Below, piece after piece: positions 1 through 9,835 of a DNA stretch of 22,315 bases. The notes below the pieces were generated by a model. The model saw nothing but the letters and a program-made list of their open reading frames with translations. It had not been told where the DNA came from and did not search any database. The stretch comes from Rhizophagus sp. LPA8_4_AMF (lineage: Eukaryota; Glomeromycota; Glomeromycetes; Glomerales; Glomeraceae). Made by a program: the position numbers and the translations under genes. How positions within the stretch are numbered: position 1 is the first letter of the stretch; every line of letters begins with the position of its first letter. The DNA lies in the NCBI GenBank assembly GCA_021464525.1, contig JADRCO010001126.1, forward strand, positions 1-22,315, given 5' to 3'.

Positions 1-16
1 ATATCGGCAATAAATG

Positions 17-51
17 ATATCCGGCAATAAATGACGTAACATGCCGGATAT
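17..51. repeat. Short stem-loop with direct repeat
   Basis: ATATCCGGCA (17-26) is the exact reverse complement of TGCCGGATAT (42-51), giving 10-base arms around a 15-base loop. The word CGGCAATAAATGA also occurs twice in tandem near the window edge (5-17 and 23-35), and a further ACCGGATAT lies near 88-96. This may be the edge of a repeat family cut by the window start. No coding or transposon identity can be assigned. Confidence 0.35.
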
Positions 52-341
52 GAGCAAAAATATTGGCATCATGATCCTATGGGATACCGGATATAGTAAG
101 ATATTCATTGCATAGTAATATAATCATACGGTGATCGCCGTTCGGTTGCAACCTAAGTACAGTAACACATCCATAATTTCAGTAGATCTACAGTATGTTC
201 AAATAATAATTAATTTACATAATTTTGTGGAGTCTACATGGATAATTTGTACATCAGAGATGTCTCAATGATCTTCTTTTGCATTGGTACGATACAATTT
301 GGTACATAGAAAATTCATATGGAAAGAGGTTTATATTACAT

Positions 342-563
342 TAGATTAGTTCATTGACTGGTTTAATGATCAAAATTTACAAAAGGATGATTACTTTATT
401 TGTGACCCTCGATCAAGCTGCTCATAGCGCTGAGACAGCAATGTTTTTATTTACAGTTGATAAATATAATGTATTATTAAGTGAATCATTTATTATTAGG
501 ATATGTGAATTATACCGCCGAAGGTGTGGCTACTATTCGTACCCAATCAATCTAAATGATTAG
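342..563 (+). pseudogene. Coding-like fragment, unidentified
   Basis: Two overlapping plus-strand frames look coding. One reads FIDWFNDQNLQKDDYFICD and stops near 428. A neighbouring frame stays open to a stop at 561-563 and includes AETAMFLFTVDKYNVLLSES. The composition changes from hydrophilic, protein-like sequence in the first frame to the second, as expected for a decayed exon with a frameshift. There is no recognisable domain and no convincing start codon (the longer frame begins with TTG). Chance open frames of this length are possible in AT-rich DNA, so this is a weak call. Confidence 0.2.
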
Positions 564-1702
564 AAACAATAAATTCAAATTCACATGAACTTCATTTTTG
601 ACAAACACAGTCGATCTGTTATGAAATTAATTACAAAAACAAATATCTGCTGCAACCAAGAACTCGCATAAGGCCTATCGAATTACTTTCTTACTAATCA
701 AATCAATAGCGATTACATGCATAGAAAATCGAAAAACCCCTATTCAAAGACATTTCTAATTTCGGTACTTTTTTAAGGACTTTTTCCGCGGAATACAAAA
801 AAAAATTTACATAATTCTACTATTCTTGCCGGAATATGTTCTCAATATCATATTGCCCTATATAATATGGATATAAATATTTGAAATGAATGCATATGGT
901 GCATTTATAAACATTATTGCACATTTATTATACATTTATTATATATGAAATAACAAATTTTTTATTTCTTTAATAGGAAAAGTAATGGTCATTAAATAAG
1001 CAAAAAAATTACTCATAGTAATTTATTTTCAATTGTATATCCGAATTAATGTGGCTAGAACATAATGTACATTCTGTTTGACTTTGACGTGTACACTGAC
1101 ACCACTTGGAAATCCAACATCAAATATTGTGGAAACATATGTGGAAGTCTGAATGGTTCCAATATATCCCACAATAATCTATTAGTAATTTGACATAATA
1201 ATTTATATTTAAAGTTAAAAAAAGGGAATGTCTTTTTCCAAAGGGTTCTGCTATTCATTACTATATAGTAGCGAATAATTATTTATCGCACCATAGTTGG
1301 CCCTTAAATAATCCATTATTCCATAACCTAACCCTAACCCTAATGCTATCTTCTAAATTTTACAATAGAATCTATATACTTAAGTATCACCATATAGTTA
1401 CAAATAGATATTTCCTTTTCCAAAACTAAATATTACGAAATTTGCGTTTTTAATATCTAAAATTACATATATACCCGGTTTTTTAGGCGGAGTTTTTTGA
1501 CGTTATTCGCATGCTTGTGCAAGGTTGAATATAAACAATCGATCCTGTAATTTCAATTATATTTTCTTTATATATGACATTATTAATTTTCGGAATTTTT
1601 CTCTAATGTATTTGTATCACAATACAAGGATGAACCTATATAAACCCTATTTTTTATAGCAAACCATAAGGGTTGAATCCTATTTTTTCTACTTTCGTAA
1701 TA
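564..1702. other. Intergenic AT-rich DNA
   Basis: I find no supported gene here. A 67-codon minus-strand open frame at 1055-1258 has no recognisable motif and no homology-like pattern. The only notable element is a telomere-type repeat at 1325-1343, listed separately. Confidence 0.5.
1325..1343. repeat. Interstitial telomere-type repeat
   Basis: The sequence AACCTAACCCTAACCCTAA is close to three units of CCCTAA, the complement of the TTAGGG telomere repeat used by many fungi and animals. It lies inside a contig-internal AT-rich stretch and is not followed by further units. Short tracts like this can be left by telomerase-assisted break repair or can arise by chance. The run is only 19 bases, so biological meaning is uncertain. 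Confidence 0.5.
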
Positions 1703-1975
1703 ATGTCTTCAAAAAATTATAAAAATTATGGACAAGAAACGAGCGGAACACCGCCTCCAAAGGCCTGTCCTTATTGTAAAGAAATGAGCGATTCTGTTAA
1801 ACTTTTTTCTAGTAAAGCAAATAAAATAGAAGAGGTTATTGACAATTTTTATGAAAATCCCATAAAAAAGAATAAGAATAATCAGTTTTCTATCTTCAAT
1901 GCAAAATTTGCTTTAAAAAATGTCTCTAACGAATTAGAATACGATTTATCGAAATACTTTGGAAAACTTACATAA
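1703..1975 (+). CDS. Small uncharacterised protein with a CPYC motif
   Basis: This is a plus-strand open frame of 90 codons beginning at the first ATG (1703) of a longer open stretch that starts with TTG at 1673. I do not recognise the product. The N-terminus is Ser/Lys/Asn/Gly rich, followed by TPPPKACPYCKEMSD, which includes one CxxC pair, then a Lys/Asn-rich stretch and a mixed helical-looking C-terminus ending in SKYFGKLT. There is no signal peptide or membrane segment. A single CxxC cannot make a full zinc site alone. A further coding-like run (ENFDNESDGDDK) ends at 2078 in another frame, so this may be one exon of a longer or decayed gene. Composition is more hydrophilic than random translation of the flanks, which supports real or formerly real coding. 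Confidence 0.4.
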   Translation: MSSKNYKNYGQETSGTPPPKACPYCKEMSDSVKLFSSKANKIEEVIDNFYENPIKKNKNNQFSIFNAKFALKNVSNELEYDLSKYFGKLT

Positions 1976-1978
1976 ATT

Positions 1979-3622
1979 GATAATTTTTACAACTCAACGT
2001 TCGCAATAACTGAACACTAATAAATATCCATCTTCTACCGAAAATTTCGACAACGAAAGTGATGGTGATGATAAATGATCGCTGACGATATTTACAATTT
2101 ATCAAGGCAAATTCGACTCTCGAACGACTAGGGAAAACCAAATTTTATGCATTAAGATTTATTAAGAAATTATTAAAGATATTATGATCAAAATGTTACT
2201 CATTTTTTATGGCTTGTACATTTATGTTTCCTTATTAGGTTAGTTTTAACCGACACTCAATATAATACCTTTTACGTTAATCCTTTTTTATTAAAAAAAT
2301 AAATTATAATTACGATATATATGAATAAAATGTATTTTTGGCACTATTTTTTATGATCTAATTTTATCATATTGATAATTTATCTTTTCGAACTCAATAA
2401 CTTGGTATACTTTCCTTGGCCTAAGTTTCATGTAATTTACTGTACAAACAAGTTGATCTGACGAAATAATATTCTAGTAACCCGAAATATCGAAATGAAT
2501 CTAAATACTTGTGAGTTTCTAACATTACAACAAAAGTAAAAAATATTAAAAATCTAAAAATAGATTTTTTTTCATAATGTAATTATTACTCACCTACTAT
2601 TCGCCTACTATTTTCAGAAGTTTATTATTAAAAAATTTATAATTTAATTGTAGTTTCCACTTCGGTCTCGATTTTAGTACAAATAGAATTTTTAGGTTGT
2701 TTTGATCATGTTATTTACTATATGAAATATCATTATCTTCCTACTTACGCGTTTCATGATAAATACAGTATATGATATGATTTTTTTTTATCAATTTGGT
2801 AGCGTCAAATTTTTGTTTTACAAAATTTTCACTTGTGGACAAACACGTGATCTTGAGCGATTACTAATAAATAAATCTATTACTATAAATTTCGTAACAT
2901 GGAATAAAAAAACACGGAATAAATTTTTTATAGGATTATAGGTACTGTACTTCCGTTGGTTGTATTTGATATTAGTTATGCATAGAACGTAAAAATAATC
3001 AAATTGACATAATTGACGATTTTATTAGGATAATTTTTATTTTATATTTTTATTAAACAAGAATTGAAGATATAGAAAATATTTCATAGAAAAAATACAA
3101 TTTAAAAAAAAAAAGTATAAATTTCTATTCTGAAAATAAAATATTGCTTGCAGACAACTACAATAATGGAAATAATTAAATCAATAATAAAGACATGTGC
3201 CAACCTTATCTAACACCCACACCCTCACGTAAGTTTCCTTCAAAATGTATATTATTCCTAACACCTTCCGCACCAGGAAATCTATTTAACTAATTAATTT
3301 TTCCTATGAAAATCTATTTCTAAACTATTTTTTTTTATCTTTTCTTATTTTTAACTTTTTTAATAATATTATACGATTGTTAACAATTTTACACCTCAGA
3401 ATCCAATTATTATAAAACTTCGAAATAATAATAATTTTTTAATAATTATTTATACACGAACGAATATACGAAAATAACGATAAAGGAATTATTCCTTTAA
3501 TTTGATCTATAAACGTTAATTCTCTATCATCGTAACGTAATCCCAAATTCCATTCAATTCACAGAAATTATTATAAATTATCTACATTATCGTTCAATTT
3601 TTGAAATAGAAATTATTTAGCG
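1979..3622. other. Intergenic AT-rich DNA
   Basis: No gene is supported. A 61-codon plus-strand frame at 2756-2941 begins with ATG and includes FTCGQTRDLERLLINKS, but it has no recognisable domain and could be chance. The remainder is low-complexity A/T sequence with short homopolymer runs. Confidence 0.45.
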
Positions 3623-3919
3623 TTATCTCTGATATTTAATAAAATTACTTGATTTTTCACACGTCAGACATTTCCATTCTTTACTTAAAGATAATACCGA
3701 TTTTTTTATCTGTTTGAACGTAGATTTAAATTCTTTTAATAAAAATTTAATTTTCAACGCTTTAACTTTCGAACTTTTTATCGATGTTCTAAAATTTTCT
3801 ATGTCACCATTTAAAATATCAAACGTACATACTTCAGTAAATATATATTTTCCGTTACGATTAAAATTTAAAAATTCTTCTAACCCATTAATGTGACTAA
3901 TTTCAGTTAAATTTCTTTT
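3623..3919 (-). pseudogene. Stop-free minus-strand stretch, decayed coding
   Basis: Reading down the minus strand from a TAG at 3922-3920 to a TAA at 3625-3623 gives 98 stop-free codons, long for DNA this AT-rich, but with no ATG near the beginning. The translation is Lys/Glu/Ser rich and looks helical. It includes HINGLEEFLNFNRNGKYIF, a Lys-rich middle, and a C-terminal piece SKEWKCLTCEKS with one CxxC. Upstream, a different frame (FHDGIISIEKKFN) appears to continue the coding, which suggests a frameshift. I do not recognise the family. It is probably the 3' part of the decayed gene whose other pieces lie at 4049-5158 on the same strand. Confidence 0.3.
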
Positions 3920-4048
3920 CTATTGAAATTATTCCATCGTGGAATTATTAAAGAAAATGTTGCAAAATTTGTTGATTTAAACGATAAAATTGAATCTTTA
4001 TATATCTTTGATCAAAATTATTAAAATAATTCGGAGGGTTATTAAATC

Positions 4049-4720
4049 TTATCGCAGGTGATTCTCACCGCACCAAATTGTTGCCGTACTTCGATATGGT
4101 AACGTAATTATAGCACTGACTACAGCAACTAATTCACTTCTTCGACATTAGTTGAAAAATATCGATTGTATATCATTATTATTTTCAATCCACTAGTTTA
4201 ATAAGTTCATTTCTAGCTGATGACGCCTCAATATATTTTACTAATAGTATTATTTAAAACAATTGAATTTGACGGTTGAATTAAATCTTGGTTATCAAAA
4301 ATATTATAAAAATATTAAGTTTCCGCCCAATCCATAATATTGAAAATATTTGATTTTATATAATGTTTTAAAGTAATTTTATCTTTATAAATATGTCCTT
4401 TAGATATAATAAAAGCATCTCCATATTCGATATAAATAAACATGGTGTTGAAAAATTATTATATAAACAACTTTCACATCTCTTAATGTATAAACAATTT
4501 TATAGTTCTACGACATAATGTTTAAACTAATTGTTCTTGTTTCCAAATCCAATTTTTTAAATTTTCCAATAATCGTTTCATTTTTCGAAACATTATAATT
4601 ATGTTGCGATAAAAGGATTCAATTTAAATTTATGTTTAATGAAATACGTTCTAAATTATTAATATTAATCTTTCCTTTGTTAAAATCAAAGGTTCAAATC
4701 ATTACATTATCATTTAATTG
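4049..4720 (-). pseudogene. Fragmented minus-strand coding-like region
   Basis: Several protein-like runs occur on the minus strand in changing frames and broken by stops. The clearest is SELVAVVSAIITLPYRST followed by IWCGENHLR and a stop (4138-4049). Others are INNLERISLNINLN near 4665-4620, IYIEYGDAFIISKGHIYKDK near 4435-4380 and IFDNQDLIQPSNSIVLNNT near 4305-4245. Each looks like real protein rather than random AT-rich translation, and order and strand are consistent, so a single inactivated gene is the simplest reading. Missing introns could explain some but not all breaks. I cannot name the family. Confidence 0.3.
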
Positions 4721-5062
4721 TATAATAAATTTAGTAATTTTCTATTGTTTTTGTAATTCTCCCAAATTTCGATAATTATAAATAAATATAATTATTATTT
4801 AATATCGCGTCAGCATCTTATTTTTATTATAAGGCGCAGCAAAGTTAAAATATTGGTTCTCGTGAATCGCCGCTCCAATTTTATTTTATATGATAAATTT
4901 ATATCACGTAATTAATTCATTTTAAAATTACTTTTTTTCAGATTTCTTATGACTAAAATAAATACTAAAAACCGCCACATTGTCAAATATAGTCCTAGAT
5001 AAAAGCTCCAAAAAATGTTTATATTGATTTTTAAAAAATATGTATAATTTTTTGACATATTT

Positions 5063-5158
5063 TTAAGGATTCTTACTTCCCAGCTGTACAACAAACGCAC
5101 CAAATGGTTGGTTTAGTAAATCAATCAATTGTTTTATTGTTTTCATTTCAGAAATCAT
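5063..5158 (-). pseudogene. Short minus-strand coding fragment
   Basis: A 31-codon minus-strand frame starts at ATG 5158 and ends at TAA 5065-5063. It includes MISEMKTIKQLIDLLNQPFG and ends VVQLGSKNP. Upstream in the same frame lie KCERIMTFGVIYLV and other coding-like runs broken by stops (to about 5290), so the true exon was probably longer. A possible splice donor (GTAAGA) lies inside the end of the fragment, within CTGGGAAGTAAGAAT. The overlapping plus-strand frame at 5104-5319 is likely an antisense shadow. The product is not recognised; it may belong with the fragments downstream on the same strand. Confidence 0.3.
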
Positions 5159-5319
5159 TCCCTTTCGCGTTATTTACACTAAATAAATTACACCAAATGT
5201 CATTATTCGTTCACATTTTAAAAAATTGGCTTAATGATGCAATCGTTGTATTACATTATTTGATTTATTTCAGCAGTAGCCAATACGAAATTTGGTTTAA
5301 GAATTTTTGTCAATCATAA

Positions 5320-6480
5320 TAAAAATATGAAACCATGTCGGTGAATTGCATTCTAGATTCTTTATATTTGTTTCAACATTTTGCCTGAAAAGAACAAAAA
5401 TAAATTGAAACCAAAAATATCAAATTTTGTTAAATTTATTTTGGGAAAAGCCATTTTTATCTTTCTAGATCGAACTTTTCTTTCTCCTAACCAAAATAAA
5501 TAATAAAATACAAGCAATTAAAAATTGCAAAATTTTGTCGTTTACTTATAATAAATAATAACGAAAATAAAATGTGAGGTGTAAATTAGAGCCCACCCTA
5601 TGATCAACAAAATTAAATTTACCCACAAAAATCATGGCTAAAATTTAACGTAGCCAGAGTTCTTGTGCTATTTACTTATAACTTAGCGTAAAAAAAAAAT
5701 CAATTGAATTCCTTTATCTGTTTTGACGAAATAAATTAATTATTATTATATTTATTTTATTTGTTAATTGATGTAAAAAAACTTTAAAAACAAAAAGCGA
5801 TCGATTGCAACTATAAATTAGGAAATGATCAAAATGTGTAAATGATCATATGATTAGATAACTTAGATAACTCAAATAATCGACTGGGAAAATAGTCTTT
5901 TTTTTAAAATAATCATTATTATTTGAGGAGGATTAATATGAATAATAATTATATCGAGAACAAAGACTTGTTTTTTTATAAATAATAATTATCACAAATA
6001 ATGTAATTATTAATTATGAGCAGAGATAACCAAAATTCATTTATTCCATCATAAATAGCTAATTAAAAGCCAAAATAATGTATGGATGAATGACCTAATA
6101 GGCCTAAAATTGTTATTATGTTTTATATATATTTATTTTATGGAAATTCACCAGCGAAAGTAAGTGAAGTAACATACTGATTATGTTATGTTGTTCAATA
6201 ACATTATTTGCACTGAAAAATTAAGTGATAAATGAAACATGAAAGAAAAGCATTGTTATAACTAAAATTACCTTCATAAAAAATTTTTTTTTAGAATTTA
6301 AAGAAAATTGAACTCATCATTGTCTTTTATTTGCTTATGTTCGTATAGTTATTTTAATAATACCAATGAATAAGACAAAAGACAAATTCATTACTATCAG
6401 GAGGACAAAATGATCAACCGATTTCGTAATGCGAGGAGACATTTACATTTACACAAAATTACGCAATGTTATCTTATTTG
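5320..6480. other. Intergenic AT-rich DNA
   Basis: I see no supported gene. There are several AT-only inverted repeats (for example around 5910-6020, built from AATAATAATT-type words). One 42-codon ATG frame at 6408-6536 is Arg/His rich (MINRFRNARRHLHLHK) without any recognisable motif. Confidence 0.4.
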
Positions 6481-6719
6481 TTCACGCGACCAGTGGATCT
6501 GTTACCATCACCACCAATTTACGTCAATCGGAAGGTAGCAACATAAAAAATGAAAAATAAATGAAGAATCTATGACAATTGGTTAACAATCACTTTAAAG
6601 CAACAATATAAGAGAAAAAATTGTTCGACGTTGAAAGGAAACATTCATAAGAGAAATCGGATATTGTTACGTTAAAAGATAATAGACATTTACCACTTAC
6701 TACGTTAACATCGCCACCT

Positions 6720-6865
6720 AATCCCTCTTTATTATTCTGAATGGCTATCATATCCACACTTACATCTACATCAACCATAATATTCATCATCGTACTCTTA
6801 TCGTGTCCAACATCACAAGCGTTCAGGCAAGCACTCACATATATAAAAATTGTTACCACGTTCAG
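6720..6865 (-). CDS. Candidate minus-strand exon, unidentified
   Basis: A stop-free minus-strand stretch encodes a run that includes ACLNACDVGHDKSTMMNIMV, followed by an Asp/Val-rich segment and IQNNKEGLGGDVNV. It meets a consensus-like splice donor, GTAAGT, just after the NV codons. A possible acceptor (GGTAACAG at about 6505-6498) would add IHWSREQIR and a stop. No ATG lies at the start, so an upstream exon would be needed. The pattern GHD...MMNIM followed by an AIQ-like helix is faintly like the C-terminal part of matrixin-type zinc proteases, but the zinc motif itself is not present here. Treat the family suggestion as speculation. Confidence 0.2.
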
Positions 6866-6989
6866 AATTGAAAATATTCGGTTTAAATTATAAATTTAAA
6901 TAAGAAGTTATTTTGCTAGAAAGTTCAGCAACTAGATAAAAAAAAATAGTGCATTTTTTTCTTCATTTTGTATAATTATATAATAATAC

Positions 6990-7162
6990 ATATAATTGAA
7001 ACTAACTGTTCCTATTTTTTCAATTTTCTCAGGGTCAGACAAACCAACTACATGTCCAAGGGAATGTATGTAAGGGAAACAAAAGCAGCATTTGTTACTA
7101 TCGACTTGCATCGGTGTCACGTGAAAGTAACAGAACAGTTTATTGAATAAAGTGTTTAACAA
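6990..7162 (-). CDS. Candidate minus-strand exon with HxxGHxxGxxD
   Basis: Local GC content rises here and both strands are open. The minus strand reads CCFCFPYIHSLGHVVGLSDP, which has the spacing HxxGHxxGxxD seen in metzincin zinc proteases (normally HExxHxxGxxH/D), but the catalytic Glu is replaced by Ser. A Met follows in SFNYMYYY, loosely where a Met-turn would sit. On the plus strand a good splice acceptor (TTTTCTCAG at about 7025-7033) precedes an open frame ending at 7150, so the coding strand is unresolved. Without the Glu, activity would not be expected. Confidence 0.2.
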
Positions 7163-7260
7163 TAGCAGTTTATACGAAATAAAATGTATGTTTTATTAAA
7201 TGATAGATATAATACAATAAATTCTCAAAATAAGACTAATAAACCAACACATAAACAAAA

Positions 7261-7518
7261 TCATAAAAGAAATAATATTGACTCTCTCGGCGATCTGCAA
7301 TATTGAAAATTCACACTAAAGAGATAGACCAAAATTCCACACTGATCTGCGTTACACTCATCCCATGGGATTGGTTTTGTAGGCTCTCCCAAATCCCACT
7401 CATCCCACGGGATTGGCTTTGTAGGCTCTTCTATTTCCCATACGTCCCATGAATTACTTGAATTAGGGTCTTTAGACTTTTCTGCGCTCCACAAATCCCA
7501 TGAATTAGGATTTGTAGG
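7261..7518 (-). pseudogene. Exon with tandem Pro/Trp-Asp repeats
   Basis: This is the second exon of the BACK-domain remnant, joined in phase 0 across an intron at 7597-7519. It begins PTNPNSWDLWSAEKS and continues with three more diverged units of about 14-16 residues, including PTKPIPWDEWDLGE and PTKPIPWDEC. The consensus is roughly P-[TN]-x-P-x-x-W-D-x-W followed by acidic residues. The last two units are nearly identical in DNA, showing recent tandem duplication. After the fourth unit the frame runs into non-repeat sequence (CGILVYLFSVNFQYCRS) and ends at a stop near 7261. In BTB-BACK-TLD type proteins a linker and TLD domain would follow BACK; no TLD domain is visible. The repeat's function is unknown. 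Confidence 0.5.
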
Positions 7519-7597
7519 CTTAAAATAAAGTAATAAAAATAAATTAGTAAATTTTCAAATATCAAAGATCTATTTCTTGATAAAATTTAATCAATAC
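7519..7597 (-). other. Inferred intron of the BACK-domain remnant
   Basis: The stretch runs from GTATTGATTAAA to TTATTTTAAG on the minus strand, 79 bases. It contains stops in the coding frame, and both flanks join in phase 0 to give KKK-PTNPNSW. The length matches the introns of the transporter gene in this window, which supports the model. Confidence 0.5.
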
Positions 7598-7975
7598 CTT
7601 TTTCTTCAAAAATGTTTTTAATAATTCCATATATAGTTCTTTCGGTAGTACATCTTTATAAGGTACTACGTTATATAAAAATTCTTTAGAAGAAAAATCA
7701 TGCAATCTAATTAAAGGGTTTAAAATTATCTTTTAAATAATTATAGGGATCCGAAGAAAGCATAGGAGTTTGAGCAATATTCCATTTAAGGACAATTTTC
7801 CATATTTGAGCTTCACTCATTTGAAGATTATTATTTTTAATAAGCGTGATTAAAATTTTTTCTGGGATTAAAGAGAAATTTAACGACTTCAATATTATAT
7901 CTAGAACTTTGGTTAATGCAATACTCTTGAAGTGAATCATTTTCAAAAATTGTTTATAAATAATTAACAATGACC
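7598..7975 (-). pseudogene. BACK-domain protein remnant, BTB missing
   Basis: The minus strand encodes a BACK-like helical region of the kind that follows BTB domains in substrate adaptors of Cullin-3 ubiquitin ligases. Recognisable blocks in order are TIFENDSLQE, LDIILKSLNFSLIPEKILI, NNNLQMSEAQIWKIVLKWNI, AQTPMLSSDPYNYLKDNFK, then, in another frame, PLIRLHDFSSKEFLYNVVPY and KDVLPKELYMELLKTFLKKK. At least two frame changes are needed, near 7920 and near 7710. At the second, about ten residues usually present before the PLIR-type motif are missing. No BTB domain is found upstream (7975-8400), where an A/T homopolymer run begins instead. The exon ends at a GT donor (7597), with a 79-base intron to the repeat exon. 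This is an inactivated, 5'-truncated copy of a family that is large in glomeromycotan fungi. Confidence 0.6.
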
Positions 7976-8152
7976 AAATTGGATTTTTTTTAAAAAAAAA
8001 AAAAATTTTTGGTGCGTTTTTAAAGACCGAAAATTTTGTATATATTGTATATATTGCAAATTTGTTTAGTCCGAAGTGTAACGAAGGACTATATATTATT
8101 AAATGTTAATTTACATTTTTTTTTTACCAAATTATAATTCAATTTTAATATA

Positions 8153-8377
8153 CTAGGAAACGGGAACCGTTATACGGTCCGAAGTGCCGTTTCTGATTCC
8201 TGTAATCCATTTACTTAGAAATGTATCAATAACATAACTTTCAGGACAAACAGGATAAACAGATATCGCATAATTATGGTAATAATTTATCAATAATGTG
8301 ACTTTTGCATCACCTTTCGAAGATTGTCTGTGAAACTCACCTAGTTTCCTAAGTTCCACAAAAATTATTATTTTCAC
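8153..8377 (-). CDS. Uncharacterised minus-strand open frame
   Basis: A 74-codon frame on the minus strand begins with a GTG and has no ATG near its start, so it is more likely an exon or remnant than a full gene. It includes LRKLGEFHRQSSKGDAKVTL, INYYHNYAISVYPVCPESYV and IDTFLSKWITGIRNGTSDRI before a TAG. Base composition is clearly richer in G+C than its surroundings and the peptide is well mixed, as for real protein. A GTGAGT donor-like site lies inside the early part (CTAGGTGAGTTTCACAG), so splicing is possible. I do not recognise the family. The 10-mer GTCCGAAGTG occurs both inside this frame (8177-8186) and just outside (8069-8078). Confidence 0.3.
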   Translation of the reverse strand: MKIIIFVELRKLGEFHRQSSKGDAKVTLLINYYHNYAISVYPVCPESYVIDTFLSKWITGIRNGTSDRITVPVS

Positions 8378-8499
8378 ATGTCACGAGAAATTAATGAAAC
8401 TATATCCAATGCACAATGAATATTTTTTTTTAGAATATTCATTTCTCAATTGTAATGTTTTGATAAAGGCACAATTATAAAAGGCGTTGAAGCAATTAT

Positions 8500-8853
8500 A
8501 TAGCAAGGTAGAAAACCTTCTAGTGGTAGGTAATTTTCACAGCTATCTTATTCCAGTACTCTATTTTCGAAAAATTATTTATTTTTAAAATTCTATTTCA
8601 GTGTATAACTCCCCTTGATACACTTCATAATGGTTCAAATTTCAATTTGAACGTCAAGTATATTCATTTCTCATTTACAATATTGTAATAAAATAATGGA
8701 GAAAATGCAATCGTAACAATCCTGCACTCCATTATGGAGCTACGCGAGGTGAAAGAAATTTTTGCTTTTGAACTCGCATTTAAAGGTATTAAAAAAATTT
8801 TTGAACCCTCTAGGCCTAGGGCTTTTATTGGTTTGATGGTGAATATTACCAAC
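8500..8853 (+). repeat. Diverged duplicated segment, copy 1
   Basis: This segment matches 9505-9835 in the same orientation, with many substitutions and small gaps. Shared landmarks include GAAAACCTT, ATTTTCACA, a word like AACGATCCT, then GAAATTTTTGCTTTTGAA..., TTTTTTGAACCCTCTAGG and GTTTGATGGTGAATATTAC. Copy 1 keeps an open frame from ATG 8734 to 8916 with ELREVKEIFAFELAFKGIKK, whereas the equivalent in copy 2 is frame-broken. It may be a piece of an unknown gene or of a repeat family; no product is recognised. Confidence 0.45.
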
Positions 8854-8916
8854 CGCCTTGGAGATTTATCAAAACTTACTTATTTTCAACATCTATTAGA
8901 ATACTTAATGTTCTAA

Positions 8917-9504
8917 CTGGTCAATCTTTTCTGAAGAATTTAATTTATGAAGGATTCAGAATTATTGAATTATTTTAATGATAAACGGACGGTCCATCTT
9001 GACCACGCATATTTTAAAAAAAATTTTATATCAAAGAACGCGATACTGTAGGTATTGATTTATTTAATCAAACGTTTAGTTATATTTTTTAAATGTTCAT
9101 ATTTTCTAAAATTCATTTCCATAGTTTTGTAATGATGATGATCAAAATGAAGGTGAAAAGGAAAAGAAGGATTAGTTGCTACAACTATCGTCATTTAATG
9201 ATTCTATGTTCAACATAACCCTTTCATTAAAAGAGAATCAGCAGCATTAGATGGTTGAGCAGTAATGTAATAATCTGTAAGTGATTGATCTAAAAGTACA
9301 AGTTATTACTACGGTATTATTGCGATTAAAAATATATCATGATGCACTTTCAAACGAAAGTTCTTATTAAGAAACTATCAGGAGGTCCTAATGTGTAAAC
9401 AATTTAGATGACCGCCTAACAGCTGTTCGAGCAACTTGTAGAAATTAACAATAATGAGCTCCGGTATGAGCGTTTCGAACAACTAGGACGTCAAAATTAA
9501 TGTA
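8917..9504. other. Spacer between the two duplicated segments
   Basis: No gene is supported. A short coding-like run, NDDDQNEGEKEKKD, ends in a TAG around 9131-9175 on the plus strand, but it is isolated. Confidence 0.35.
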
Positions 9505-9835
9505 ACAATTAGGAAAACCTTTTGAGGTAAGTAACTAGGACGTTTACTTAAACAACGATTTAATGGTTACAGCATTTTCACAACTATTTTATTTTAATAG
9601 CTTTATTTTACGGATGCGGACGAACGTTACCCAAATGTTAACTTGAACGTTTCCACCATAGTTACAGTAATTCATAATTATGGTATAAAATAATCTGGAA
9701 GTCATAACGATCCTACAATTTATAGGAGATTACGTAAGTTGAAGGGAATTTTTTGCTTTTGAATTCACGTTAAGGTATTAAAATTTTTTTTGAACCCTCT
9801 AGGGCTTACAGTGATTTGGTGATGAAGTATTACGA
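9505..9835 (+). repeat. Diverged duplicated segment, copy 2
   Basis: This is the second copy of the segment at 8500-8853, about 1 kb downstream in the same orientation. The best conserved stretch is around 9739-9800, including TTTTGCTTTTGAATTCACG and TTTTTTTGAACCCTCTAGGG. Small indels and stops remove the open frame seen in copy 1, so this copy is not coding as it stands. Confidence 0.45.

Noticed and set aside
5104-5319. 71-codon plus-strand frame
   Set aside because: It overlaps a more protein-like minus-strand frame and is Phe/Leu rich in the way expected of antisense translation; still, neither strand is proven.
5930-5945. GAGGAGGATTAATATG resembling a bacterial ribosome binding site and start
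   Set aside because: The frame that follows is very short and the window has spliced eukaryotic genes, so a Shine-Dalgarno reading has no basis.
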